This document shows, one piece after another, positions 51,476 through 60,715 of a DNA stretch of 64,000 nt. The number at the start of each line of letters is the position of its first letter. The stretch's first letter is position 1. The notes beneath the pieces are model-generated. The model was given only the letters and a program-made list of their open reading frames with translations. It ran no database searches and was not told the origin of the DNA. The DNA comes from Bog-756 sp035949055 (GTDB taxonomy: Bacteria; Actinomycetota; Acidimicrobiia; Acidimicrobiales; RAAP-2), in assembly GCA_035949055.1 (NCBI GenBank), contig DASZIO010000053.1, forward strand, positions 62,001-126,000, given 5' to 3'. Position numbers and translations under genes: made by a program.

Positions 51476-52255
51476 ATGCCTTCCCGATCTCAAGTGGCGC
51501 CGGCCGACGCGGACGTGCGAATCCTGCCCGACCGCGCCACCCTGGCCCGGGCGGCGGCCGACGAGGCGGTGGCCACCCTCCGCCGCGCCGTGGCGAGCCA
51601 CGGGGTGGCCCACGCCATGTTCGCCACGGGGAATTCCCAGCTCGACTTCATCGAGACGCTGGTGTCGGGGACCGATGCCGTCCCGTGGGGAGACGTCGTC
51701 GTCTTCCACATGGACGAGTACGTCGGCATCGGGCCCGAGCACCCGGCCAGCTTTCAACGTTGGATCCGCCGACGGATCGTCGAGCCCGCCTCGCCGCGCG
51801 CCGCCCACTACATCGACGGGCAGGCTGCTCCCCAGGAAGAGTGCCGGCGTTATGCCGAATTGTTGCGCCGATACCCCCTCGATCTGTGCTGCCTCGGGAT
51901 CGGTGAGAACGGCCACCTGGCCTTCAACGACCCCCCGGTAGCCGACTTCGACGACCGAGAGGACGTGAAGGTGGTCGCCTTGGACGACGGGTGTCGCCGC
52001 CAGCAGGTCAACGAGGGCCACTTCGCCACCGAGCGCGACGTCCCCGAGCGCGCCGTCACCGTCACCGTGCCCGCCCTGCTCCGGGCGGGCCGTGTGCTGG
52101 CTGTCGTGCCCGAGGCCCGGAAGGCCGAGCCGGTGCGGGCCGCACTCGAGGGCCCGGTGACCACCAGGTGTCCGGCCTCGGCGCTCCGCCAGGCCCCACA
52201 GGCGACGATCTTCCTCGATCCGGACTCGGCCAGCCTGCTGTCAACGTCCACGTGA
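51476..52255 (+). CDS. Glucosamine-6-phosphate deaminase/6-phosphogluconolactonase-family protein (NagB-like)
   Basis: A 259-residue sugar-phosphate isomerase/deaminase. ATGNSQLDF, FHMDEYVGIG (catalytic aspartate) and CLGIGENGHLAFNDPP are the NagB signature regions. It should convert glucosamine-6-phosphate to fructose-6-phosphate and ammonia. The chosen ATG 51476 follows a -10-like box directly; an in-frame GTG at 51455 adds seven residues. It is 42 bases downstream of the ClpP-like gene but appears to have its own promoter. Confidence 0.93.
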   Translation: MPSRSQVAPADADVRILPDRATLARAAADEAVATLRRAVASHGVAHAMFATGNSQLDFIETLVSGTDAVPWGDVVVFHMDEYVGIGPEHPASFQRWIRRRIVEPASPRAAHYIDGQAAPQEECRRYAELLRRYPLDLCCLGIGENGHLAFNDPPVADFDDREDVKVVALDDGCRRQQVNEGHFATERDVPERAVTVTVPALLRAGRVLAVVPEARKAEPVRAALEGPVTTRCPASALRQAPQATIFLDPDSASLLSTST

Positions 52256-52283
52256 CGGCGCGGCCCGTTGAAACGACCCGTCC

Positions 52284-53318
52284 TCAATCCGGCACGACCG
52301 GCCCGACCCCGAGCCGCTGCCCGATGAAGGGGTAGGCGCGGGCGCCGTCCCACTGATGTTCACCGTCGAAGACGTGATGCTCGAGGCAATCTCCCGCGCC
52401 CAGATGCTCATAGACCCGGTGCAGCCGGGCCACCGAGTCCTCGAAGGCCGTCACCGGGAACAACAGGTCCTCACGACCGGTCTGGACCAACAGCGGCCGG
52501 GGGGCGATCAGGGCGCCCACGTCGGCGTGCTCCATGTGGCCGAGCATGGCGAAGAGCACCTGGGACCCGCACATGTTCCACGGGACCTTGTGCGCTTCGG
52601 CCCAGGACGAGAAGTACCCGCTGACGACGGTGGCGGCCACCCTGGTGTCGCAGGCCGCCACGAAGAGGGCCATCGTCCCCCCGTACGAGAAACCCACCAC
52701 ACCGATCCGGGCCGGGTCCACCAGCGGATGGGCGACGAGGACGTCGAGCGCCCGCTGCAGGTCCCAGACATTCTGGGTGAGGGGGCTCCACCCTCCCATC
52801 ACCTGGTGGACGAAGTTGGTGTCGCAGCCGTAGTGGTCCGGTGGGTTCCAGTCCGCTCGCTCCCCGAAGCAGCGGAGGTCAGGAGCCAGCACGACATGGC
52901 CCCGGCGGGCGAGCTCGGCCGCGTAGTCTCCCCCGGCCTCGCCGTCAGCTTCGGTGCCGCAGATCCTGGACTTGCCTGGACCATGGCCGTGCACGGCCAG
53001 CACCCCGGACCCCGGCCCCGTCCGGCCATCGGGGACCAGCAGATAGGCCGGGACCGACATGGTGTCCTCGGAGTCGAACACCATCCGGTATCGGCGGTAT
53101 CCATCGCACGCTGCCTCCTCCTCCATCTCTGACCGCAAGGGGACCGACTCCGGCCACGGCGCCATCATGGCGGCCAACCGTTGGCGGAACCGGTCCCGCC
53201 ACGAATCGAACGCGGCCAGATCCCCGTCGGGCAGCGGGTCGATCTGCTCGGTGGCCATCAGGCGACTCACGGCCTGGAACCAGGGGGAGAAATTTCGGGT
53301 CGGCAACTGGATCGTCAT
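52284..53318 (-). CDS. Alpha/beta hydrolase (dienelactone-hydrolase-like)
   Basis: A 344-residue hydrolase with VLAVHGHGPGKS, the nucleophile GFSYGGTMALF, an acid region VQTGREDLLFP and the histidine in DGEHQWDG. It has an N-terminal helical lid region of about 90 residues and no signal peptide. The family includes acetyl-xylan-type and glucuronoyl-type esterases and dienelactone hydrolases; none can be chosen here. It converges with the NagB-like gene and is divergent (136 bases) from the TauD-type dioxygenase. Confidence 0.92.
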   Translation of the reverse strand: MTIQLPTRNFSPWFQAVSRLMATEQIDPLPDGDLAAFDSWRDRFRQRLAAMMAPWPESVPLRSEMEEEAACDGYRRYRMVFDSEDTMSVPAYLLVPDGRTGPGSGVLAVHGHGPGKSRICGTEADGEAGGDYAAELARRGHVVLAPDLRCFGERADWNPPDHYGCDTNFVHQVMGGWSPLTQNVWDLQRALDVLVAHPLVDPARIGVVGFSYGGTMALFVAACDTRVAATVVSGYFSSWAEAHKVPWNMCGSQVLFAMLGHMEHADVGALIAPRPLLVQTGREDLLFPVTAFEDSVARLHRVYEHLGAGDCLEHHVFDGEHQWDGARAYPFIGQRLGVGPVVPD

Positions 53319-53454
53319 GGGATCTTCCTCGGGTCAGATCGCCGTCTCGGCGGGTGCAACGATCAGGTTGCCACAGGCGCCCGTGCTCCGGTCAGGCCGG
53401 TCCGGTTGAGCCCGAGGCGGAGCTGGGGCACTATGGAACCATGACGAGGTCCCC

Positions 53455-54306
53455 ATGTCGGTAGCCACTGAGCTGGTTGTCAACCCGCTTTCGCCGTTGA
53501 TCGGGGCCGAGCTCCACGGTGTCGACCTGTCTGCGCCACTGAGCGAACGGGTCGTGGCCGAAATCCGATCGGCGCTCAACACGCACCACGTGATCTTCTT
53601 CCGCGACCAGGACCTCTCCCCCACCCAGCAGGCGGACTTCGCCCGGCAGTTCGGCGAGGTGACCGAGGGGCATCCGGTCATCCCGGCCCGCGAGGACAAT
53701 TCCAAGGTGCTCGTCATTGACGGCCGCGAGGACCGGGCCAGCTGGTGGCACACCGACGTCACGTTTCTCCAGGAACCGGTGTTCGGCTCGGTCCTCTACA
53801 TGCTCGAGTCGCCGGATGTCGGGGGCGACACGACCTGGGCCAGCCTGCAGGACGCCTACGACCGGCTCGCCGAGCCGGTCCGAGCCCTCTGCGACCAGTT
53901 GATCGCCATCCACTTCGACCCGTGGTTTGCGGCCGAGGTGGATGACCGCGGCGGATACGAATGGCATGGCCAGTGGCACGACAAGTTGCTTCCGGCCCTG
54001 CATCCCGTGGTGCGCACCCACCCCGAAAACGGCCGTAGGGGTCTGTTCGTCAACCCCCAATTCACCCAGTCCATCCTCGGCCTGTCGAAGAACGAGAGCA
54101 ATGCCATCCTGGACATGCTCTACCGCCATTGCCAGCAACCGGAGTTGACGTGCCGGTTCCGCTGGCGCCCGGGGTCGGTGGCCTTCTGGGACAACCGTGC
54201 CACCCTCCACTACGCCCTCGACGACTACGGCGATGCCCTCCGCGTGGCGAACCGGGTCACATTGAAGGGTGACGTTCCCTACGGCCCGGCCATGCCGAAG
54301 CGCTGA
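53455..54306 (+). CDS. TauD/TfdA-family Fe(II)/2-oxoglutarate dioxygenase
   Basis: A 283-residue dioxygenase. The iron ligands are in WWHTDVTF (HxD) and in ATLHYALDDYG (second His), with an Arg in RVANRVTLKG for 2-oxoglutarate. It opens with the family motif LSPLIGAELHGVDLS. TauD/TfdA enzymes oxidise sulfonates, phenoxyacids or related anions; the choice is not visible. A GTG or ATG start is possible at 53455. It converges with the LivG gene, 18 bases apart. Confidence 0.94.
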   Translation: MSVATELVVNPLSPLIGAELHGVDLSAPLSERVVAEIRSALNTHHVIFFRDQDLSPTQQADFARQFGEVTEGHPVIPAREDNSKVLVIDGREDRASWWHTDVTFLQEPVFGSVLYMLESPDVGGDTTWASLQDAYDRLAEPVRALCDQLIAIHFDPWFAAEVDDRGGYEWHGQWHDKLLPALHPVVRTHPENGRRGLFVNPQFTQSILGLSKNESNAILDMLYRHCQQPELTCRFRWRPGSVAFWDNRATLHYALDDYGDALRVANRVTLKGDVPYGPAMPKR

Positions 54307-54324
54307 TCGCGCGGCGTCCCGGCG

Positions 54325-55194
54325 TCAGCGCTTGTCCGACGCAGGGCGTTCGGTGGCCGGGGCCGGCCCCGCCGTCGGCATCGCGCCCGACACCGAGAGG
54401 GCCTCGTCGCTGGCGCCCAGATAAGCAGCCAGGGCGCGGGGGTCGTTGCTCACCTCATCGGGGGTGCCGGCCGACACCACCTGTCCGGTCTCCATCATCA
54501 CCACGTGGGTGCACAACTCGAACACCAGGGGCACATCGTGCTCGACCAGCACGATGGTGGTGTCGACCACCTCGTGCAGCCGGCGGAGCAGCGGGACGAA
54601 TGCCTCCGCCTCCCGTTGAGCGATGCCGGCGGTCGGCTCGTCCAGCAGCAACAGCCGCGGATGAGCCAACACGATCGAGGCGAGGTCGACCACCCGCCTG
54701 GTCCCGGTGGAGAGGTGGGCGATGCGGTGGTGGCGGAAACGCCCGATCCCGAAGGCCTCGATCACCTGGTCCAAGGCCTGGCGCTTGGCCCGTTCGGTAC
54801 GGGTGGCCCACGGCAGGTGCAGGGTGGACGACAGGACGCCGACCGGACGCTCGGCGTCCTGGGTGAGGAGCAGCACGTCCTCCACCGACAGCTCGGGGAA
54901 GAGCCGGCAGTCCTGGAACGAGCGCACCAGTCCGAGCGCGCCGCGTTCCTCGGGGAGGTACTCGACGAGGCTCTCACCGTCGAGCAGCACCGATCCTTCG
55001 TCGGGGGTGACCAGACCCGAGATCACGTCGAGGAGGGTGGTCTTGCCCGAGCCGTTGGGCCCGATCAGGCCGACGATGGACCCGGGTTCGGCCGACAGGT
55101 CGGCCCCGTCGACCGCCCGCAACCCGCCGTAGCTCACCACCACCCCTTCGGCCTCGAGGCGCGCCGGGCCGGAATGGGGGCCCCGGCGGCTCAT
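54325..55194 (-). CDS. Branched-chain-amino-acid-type ABC transporter ATPase (LivG-like)
   Basis: A 289-residue ATPase with Walker A GPNGSGKTT, a signature region LSTGTRR and Walker B LLLLDEP followed by GIAQREAE. It is of the LivG type by its length and by the position after the permease. It is the third gene of a minus-strand operon with a LivH-LivM fusion and an MFS-LivF fusion, and its start overlaps the permease stop by four bases (ATGA). The imported compound is unknown; no periplasmic binding protein is in the window. Confidence 0.93.
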   Translation of the reverse strand: MSRRGPHSGPARLEAEGVVVSYGGLRAVDGADLSAEPGSIVGLIGPNGSGKTTLLDVISGLVTPDEGSVLLDGESLVEYLPEERGALGLVRSFQDCRLFPELSVEDVLLLTQDAERPVGVLSSTLHLPWATRTERAKRQALDQVIEAFGIGRFRHHRIAHLSTGTRRVVDLASIVLAHPRLLLLDEPTAGIAQREAEAFVPLLRRLHEVVDTTIVLVEHDVPLVFELCTHVVMMETGQVVSAGTPDEVSNDPRALAAYLGASDEALSVSGAMPTAGPAPATERPASDKR

Positions 55195-57182
55195 CCGATC
55201 ACCTCGTCGACCAGCGCGGCGGACTCGGGTGCGGCCTCACCGGTCGGGGGTGGGGGCCTGGCGCCGGGTCGGAGTCGTTCGAGGCCCAGGGTGACCACGT
55301 CTCCGAGCTGATGCAGGAGCTCGGCCAGACCACCCGGAAGGTAGAGCACGAAGGCCAGGAGGCCGAGCCCGCTGGTGAGGAACTGGATGGTCGGTGTGGT
55401 TCCGAACAGGGCGGGGAGACCGACCAGGTAGAGGGCCCCGAGGAGCGCGCCGGTGATCGAGTCGAGACCACCGATGACCACCATGGACACCACGAGGATG
55501 GAGAAGGTGGGATCGAAGGTGGCGGTCGAGATGCGTTCGGTGGCGAAGGCCAGGCAGACCCCGGCGTACCCGGCCATGAAGCCCGACAGGGCGAACGCCA
55601 GCAGCTTGCTCCGGGCTAGGGGGATCCCCATGGCCCCCGCCCCGACCTCGTTGTCCCGTACCGAGATGAGCCGGCGGGCGACGCCGCGGTCGCGCCACAG
55701 CCTGACCATCAGCACCGACAGCACCAGCACGCCGAGTGAGAACCAGGCGAAGGCGCGCTCCGAGCCCAGGCCGATGCCGAGCAACGTCGGCCGCTCGAGC
55801 AGGGTGGACTGGGGATTGGGCAGCCCGGTGCACAGCTGGCGGTTGACCAGCGGGAGGGTCCAGCACGGCGTGGCCAGCACCGCACCCATGAACCAGACGC
55901 TGAAGGCCAGGGTGCTGACGGCCAGGTACAAGCCCCGCACCCGCAGGGCGGGCAAGCCGACGGCGACCGCGATCACCGCGGTCACCGCACCGGCAAACGG
56001 CATGAGCAGGATGAGCGGCACGCTCGTCCCGAGATGCGCGGCCATCAGCGCGCCGCAGGCCACCAACCCGAACTGCCCGAGGGACACCTGTCCGGCCCAT
56101 CCGGTGAGCACGGTCAGCGACAGGGCGATCACCGCGTAGATGCAGATCTGGGAGAGCAGGAAGGTGCGGCCGGTGCTCAGCACCAGCGGCAAGAGCACCG
56201 CGCCCACCAGGGCCAGTCCCACCCCGCTGTTCCCCACCCGCCGGCGCAGGACGGTGGCCTGCCCGACCTGACGCCGAGCGCTTTCGAACCAGGTGCTGCG
56301 CTCGCCGCCGCGCGGCCCGGTCTTGAGCCCGGCGATCCGGAACAGCAGCACGGCCAGCACGATGGCGAACAGCACCAGGTCGACCTGGGTCGTGCCGGAG
56401 AGGTTCCACACCAGGATCTCCTGGACGACGCCGACACCGATGGCGGCGACGAAGGCGGCCGTCAGGTTGACCATGGCCCCGACCATGGCGGCCGTGAGGG
56501 CCAGCAGCAACAGCTCGGGGCTCAGCACTTCGGTGAGGGTGGAGGTCTGGCCCGGTGAGGCCAGAATGGCGGTGAACGCCGACAGTACGCCGGCCAGCGT
56601 CCAGGCGACCGTCGAGGTCCGGCGGACCCAGACGCCCGACAACCGGGCCGAGTCGGCGTTCTCGGCCATAGCCCGCATGGCGAGCCCCCAGGGCGACCAT
56701 TTGACGAACGCGGCCAGACCGATGGCGACCACGGGTGCGACCACCAAGGTGATCACCTGGCCCGAGGTGAACAGATAGGTCCCGATCCGGAACGAGACGT
56801 CGATCGGGACCGGAAAGGGGCGGAAGAGGCTCTTCGGGCGGATGAACGGCAAAGCGGTGAAGACGAAGAGCACCTGGCTGAGCCCGATGGTGGCCACCAT
56901 CACCAGCATGCGGGGTCGGTTGAAGAGGCGGCGGAGAACCAGCTCGCAGAGGGCCCCGACCGCCGCGGCGAGACCCAGCGCCAGCAGCAGGGCGAACCAG
57001 TAGTTGAAGCCGAAGTCGTAGTAGCACTTGACCAGAAAGACGGCCGCCACCACCCCCAGCTGGCCCTGGGCGAAATTGAGGACCCGGTTGGTTCGGTAGA
57101 TGAGCACCAGGCCGAGCGCCAGCAGCCCGTAGTTGAGCCCGATGATGATCCCGTTGACCAGTACGAAGCTCGGTACGGACAC
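55191..57182 (-). CDS. Fused LivH-LivM-type ABC permease
   Basis: A 663-residue membrane protein. The first half (about 1-300) is a LivH-type permease (GLNYGLLALGLVLIYRTNRVLNFAQG), and the second (about 325-620) a LivM-type one (LTGWAGQVSLGQFGLVACGA, GIPLARSKLLAFALSGFMAGYAG). In most bacteria these are two genes; fusion is known in some Actinobacteria. GTG 57182 lies nine bases after the stop of the MFS-LivF gene. Both halves should form the channel with LivG and the LivF-type ATPase next to it. Confidence 0.93.
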   Translation of the reverse strand: MSVPSFVLVNGIIIGLNYGLLALGLVLIYRTNRVLNFAQGQLGVVAAVFLVKCYYDFGFNYWFALLLALGLAAAVGALCELVLRRLFNRPRMLVMVATIGLSQVLFVFTALPFIRPKSLFRPFPVPIDVSFRIGTYLFTSGQVITLVVAPVVAIGLAAFVKWSPWGLAMRAMAENADSARLSGVWVRRTSTVAWTLAGVLSAFTAILASPGQTSTLTEVLSPELLLLALTAAMVGAMVNLTAAFVAAIGVGVVQEILVWNLSGTTQVDLVLFAIVLAVLLFRIAGLKTGPRGGERSTWFESARRQVGQATVLRRRVGNSGVGLALVGAVLLPLVLSTGRTFLLSQICIYAVIALSLTVLTGWAGQVSLGQFGLVACGALMAAHLGTSVPLILLMPFAGAVTAVIAVAVGLPALRVRGLYLAVSTLAFSVWFMGAVLATPCWTLPLVNRQLCTGLPNPQSTLLERPTLLGIGLGSERAFAWFSLGVLVLSVLMVRLWRDRGVARRLISVRDNEVGAGAMGIPLARSKLLAFALSGFMAGYAGVCLAFATERISTATFDPTFSILVVSMVVIGGLDSITGALLGALYLVGLPALFGTTPTIQFLTSGLGLLAFVLYLPGGLAELLHQLGDVVTLGLERLRPGARPPPPTGEAAPESAALVDEVIG

Positions 57183-57191
57183 GGAGCTCCG

Positions 57192-59405
57192 CTAACTCAG
57201 TCCGGTGGCGGCCGCCCCGAGGAAGACCGGGCGGAGCAGGTCGTCGCGCCGGAGCAGGTCGGTGGTGAGCCCGTCGAAACGGACCTCGCCGCGCTCGAGG
57301 AAGAAGGCCCGCTCCGCCAAGCTCATGGCCCGGTTGACACTCTGCTCCACGAGGACGACCGTCGTCCCCTCCCGGTTCACCTGGCGCACGATCCCCATCA
57401 GCCGGTCGACCAACAGCGGCGCCAGGCCGAGGGCCAGCTCGTCGATGAGCAGCAGCTTCGGCGCCGTCATCATCACCCGGGCCAGAGCCAGCATCTGCTG
57501 CTCACCCCCGGACAGGGTGCCGGCCGGTTGATCGAGACGACCGGCCAGCTCCGGGAAGCGGTCGAGCGCCTGGTCCCGGGCCGAACGGGCCCGGCTGCCG
57601 TGTCGACGCATCGAGAAGGTGCCGATGCGCAGGTTGTCGCGGACGGTGAGGCCGGGGAAGGTCATCTTCCCCCCGACCAGCAGGGCCACGTCCTGGTCGA
57701 TGATCTGCTCGGGCTCGAGGTAGGTGCAGTTGGTGCCGTAGATGCGGATCACGCCGCGGTGGGGATGGTCCAGCCCGGACACCGCCCGCAGCAGGGTCGA
57801 CTTGCCGGCCCCATTGGTGCCCAGCAGGGCCACGATCTCACCTTGGCCGACCTCGAGGTTGACATCGAACAGCACCTGGTTCTGCCCGTAGAAGAAATCG
57901 AGGTTGTGCACCTGCAGTGCCGGGATGGCCGCCCCGGCCTGGCGGCGCTTGCCCTCGGCATACCGCTCGAGGACGTCCTCGATGACCAGGGTGATGTCGC
58001 GCTTCACCCATCGTGAGCCGATGAAGAGCAGGACGCCGCCCAGAGCGCAGACCGGCCCGATGAGGGTGAGCGCCACCGTCGGCCCGTTGAGGAAGCCCAC
58101 CGCATCACTGATCGCGCCGAGGAGCACCGCGCCCGCGAAGCCGCCGAAGACCAACGAGTACACGCCGAACATGGCGAAGCAGATGGTGCGCATCTCGGGC
58201 GGGGCGGTGGCCGCCAGCGTGAGGAAGATGCAGATGGCGAGCGGCGAGATCGCCGCGGTGGCCAGGAATTGCAGGAGCACCACCATCCACAGCTGCGGCA
58301 TGTAGAGAGAGCCGACGAACAGTCCGCCGTAAGCGGTGATGCAGAGCCCGGCGATGGCCAGCGGGCGTTCCGGCGCCCGGCGGAAGAACCGGTCACCCAG
58401 CACATAGGCGACCGGGAGCCCGAGGAAGCCGGCCAGTTGGATGATCGAGTAGATCTCACTGCGCTGCGCGGTGTCGAGCCCCCAGTGCCGGACGAAGTAG
58501 AGATTGCCGAACAGTGGCGCCCCGGTGCCGGCGAAGCCGAGGATGGCCACCGCCACCAGCTCGTAGTAGATGGAGCGGATCCGCAACAGGCGGGTGACGG
58601 CCGAGCCCAGCAGGACGCGGGGTGCCTCACTCTGCTGGGTCTGGAGGTCCATGCCCGCCGACTTGAGGATGTGACTGGACTCGTTGGCCCCCTTGGGCGG
58701 CTCGCGCAGGGTGAAGAGGGCGAGGGCGATCGGGATCCCGGCCAGGGCGGTGAGGGTGCCGAAGCGCCAGTTGTGGCCCACCGTCACGATGTAGCCGAAG
58801 ATGAGGATGCCGACCGTGTTGGAGAGTGGGTCGGAGAGGTTGTGCCAGCTGAACACCCGCCCCCGTCCCTCGGTCGGATACGCATCGGCCAGGTACGAGT
58901 TGTGCACCGTGTTGTTGACCCCGTAGCCCACCGCCGCGATCAGATAGATGAAGGTGAAGGCCCACACGTTGGGTGCTAGGCCCATCAGCGGCGAGAAGAC
59001 CGAGAAGATCAGGAGGGCCACGGCGGCCACGACCTTTCGGCTCCCCCGGTCGGCCCAGAGGGCGAGTGGCACCGCCCACAACAGCTGCGCCACCTGGGCG
59101 ACGAAGGTCACGGCCCCGAGCGCGGCGTCGTGGATGTGGAAGGAATGCTCCAGGTTGTTGCCGATCAGGGTTATCCCGCTGTTGAAGCTGCCGGGGACGA
59201 GGGCCGCCGCGGTCAGGAGCACCAGGGGAACAAACCCGCTCTTGCGCAGGATCCCGATCAGCGGCGGGGGCTTGCCCTCGCCGGTCCCGGGCATCACGTC
59301 GATGTCGGCGATCGCCTCCGAGTCCCGGCTCTTGGCCACGACCTCTTCGAGGAGCTCGTCGGGAACCGCGAAGTCGAAGAGCGCCTGATCGGCCATGGAA
59401 GCCAC
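57192..59405 (-). CDS. MFS transporter fused to a LivF-type ABC ATPase
   Basis: A 737-residue protein. Residues about 55-470 form an MFS-type membrane unit of about 12 helices, with the A motif-like WADRGSRKV after helix 2. Residues about 495-737 form a complete LivF-type ATPase: Walker A GTNGAGKST (529-537), signature LSGGEQ (631-636), Walker B LLLIDE (651-656) and VLVEQSVNRAM. No stop or frameshift separates the two. It occupies the position where livF normally stands in a Liv operon. Whether the MFS part transports or merely anchors the ATPase is not known. GTG 59405 is the start; ATG 59396 is possible. Confidence 0.93.
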   Translation of the reverse strand: MASMADQALFDFAVPDELLEEVVAKSRDSEAIADIDVMPGTGEGKPPPLIGILRKSGFVPLVLLTAAALVPGSFNSGITLIGNNLEHSFHIHDAALGAVTFVAQVAQLLWAVPLALWADRGSRKVVAAVALLIFSVFSPLMGLAPNVWAFTFIYLIAAVGYGVNNTVHNSYLADAYPTEGRGRVFSWHNLSDPLSNTVGILIFGYIVTVGHNWRFGTLTALAGIPIALALFTLREPPKGANESSHILKSAGMDLQTQQSEAPRVLLGSAVTRLLRIRSIYYELVAVAILGFAGTGAPLFGNLYFVRHWGLDTAQRSEIYSIIQLAGFLGLPVAYVLGDRFFRRAPERPLAIAGLCITAYGGLFVGSLYMPQLWMVVLLQFLATAAISPLAICIFLTLAATAPPEMRTICFAMFGVYSLVFGGFAGAVLLGAISDAVGFLNGPTVALTLIGPVCALGGVLLFIGSRWVKRDITLVIEDVLERYAEGKRRQAGAAIPALQVHNLDFFYGQNQVLFDVNLEVGQGEIVALLGTNGAGKSTLLRAVSGLDHPHRGVIRIYGTNCTYLEPEQIIDQDVALLVGGKMTFPGLTVRDNLRIGTFSMRRHGSRARSARDQALDRFPELAGRLDQPAGTLSGGEQQMLALARVMMTAPKLLLIDELALGLAPLLVDRLMGIVRQVNREGTTVVLVEQSVNRAMSLAERAFFLERGEVRFDGLTTDLLRRDDLLRPVFLGAAATGLS

Positions 59406-59446
59406 ACACTATCTATGACTCACCCGTCAGACACGACCCGACGGCC

Positions 59447-60715
59447 CTACCCGTTGAGCACCTCTCCGGCGGGCGTCGGCACGACGAGCGGACCCTGCGG
59501 CAGCACGCAGAGTCGGGCCCCGGGCCCCTGGTGGTCCAGGGCTTCGCGCACCGCGACGGCGAGGTCACGGACCGGGCGCAGCATCGCCGAGCGGATGTCG
59601 CGCTCGGAGAGCCCGTCCGAGTACATCCAGACCTCGGCCCGGCGGAGCACCCGACCGAGCACCTGGGCCTGCCACCCGTCCTGGCGGGAGGGTCCATCGG
59701 GTCGGGCCAGCTCGTCGGGGGACGAGCCGGCCCGCAGGATGTGGGCGAAGGCGCCCTCGGGCACGCCGTCGCCGCACGCAGCCGCCAACACGATGACCCC
59801 GCCGGCCCGCACGACACGTTCGGCGGCGGCCATCCCTTTGACCGCCTGATACAGGTTGCGATCGAGCGGATGGCCCCCGTTGGTGGTGAGCACCACATCG
59901 AAGCGACCCTCGATCGGGTGGATGACACTGGCCGCCGCCCAGGCACAGGCCTCACGGTGCCCATCGGGAAGGGGCCCGGCGAACGCACCGGTCAGGCGGC
60001 GTCGACTGTCGATGGTCACATCCAGCGAGAGGGCGGGAGGGCACAGCTCGGTCGCCGCCGTCACGAACTCGTGCACCGGATTGCCCTCGGTCACCGTCCA
60101 GGTGGCACCGGCATCGGCGATGCGTTCGGGGCTGTGGGCCTCGAGGATGGTCGAGGTGGCCGCCAGGCCCGGGCAGGTGCCTTTCGGCCCACCGCTCCAC
60201 CCGGCAAAGAAGTGGGGCTCGACGAACCCGGTGAGGATGCGCAGGTCGGCCTCGACATAGTGGCGGTCGAGCAGGATCGGGGTACCGTCCACCTCACCCA
60301 CGGCAATATGGTCACCGTCGTCCGCCCGGTGGTCGCGCACCCGGTAGCGCGCCAGCAGATCACCACCGATCAAGGTGCCCATCTCCGACGGCGTGGCCTG
60401 ACGGTGGGTCCCGGTGGCGCAGAGCAGCTCCACCCGATCGGGACCGGCCCCGGCGGCCTCGAGCTCGGCCAGCAGCGGCGGCAGGACGGTCGTGTTGGGC
60501 ATGGGCCGGGTGATGTCGGGGAAGACCACGACGATCCGGCCGGTCGCCGGCACCAGCCGGGCCAGGGGCGGTCCGGAGACCGGCGCGCGCCAGGCCTGGC
60601 GCACGGCCGCCGCTTCGTCCGCCACCGAAGCCGCCTCGGTCCCCGACACCACCGTGGCGTCGTCGGGCACCTCGAGCTCGAGACCCTCGGCGCCGTAGGC
60701 CAGTGTCACCCGCAC
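59447..60715 (-). CDS. LarA-family nickel-pincer racemase/epimerase
   Basis: A 422-residue protein of the lactate racemase A family. Residues corresponding to those of Lactobacillus LarA are kept: GTH (His104), PHFFAGWSGGPK (His168 and Lys178, the lysine that holds the nickel-pincer cofactor) and His194. Members interconvert 2-hydroxy acids, including sugar acids. The GTG at 60715 overlaps the kinase stop by ten bases, so they are translated together. The LarB, LarC and LarE genes needed for the cofactor are not in the window. With kinase, aldolase and dehydrogenase it could handle a 2-hydroxy or sugar acid. Confidence 0.92.
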   Translation of the reverse strand: MRVTLAYGAEGLELEVPDDATVVSGTEAASVADEAAAVRQAWRAPVSGPPLARLVPATGRIVVVFPDITRPMPNTTVLPPLLAELEAAGAGPDRVELLCATGTHRQATPSEMGTLIGGDLLARYRVRDHRADDGDHIAVGEVDGTPILLDRHYVEADLRILTGFVEPHFFAGWSGGPKGTCPGLAATSTILEAHSPERIADAGATWTVTEGNPVHEFVTAATELCPPALSLDVTIDSRRRLTGAFAGPLPDGHREACAWAAASVIHPIEGRFDVVLTTNGGHPLDRNLYQAVKGMAAAERVVRAGGVIVLAAACGDGVPEGAFAHILRAGSSPDELARPDGPSRQDGWQAQVLGRVLRRAEVWMYSDGLSERDIRSAMLRPVRDLAVAVREALDHQGPGARLCVLPQGPLVVPTPAGEVLNG

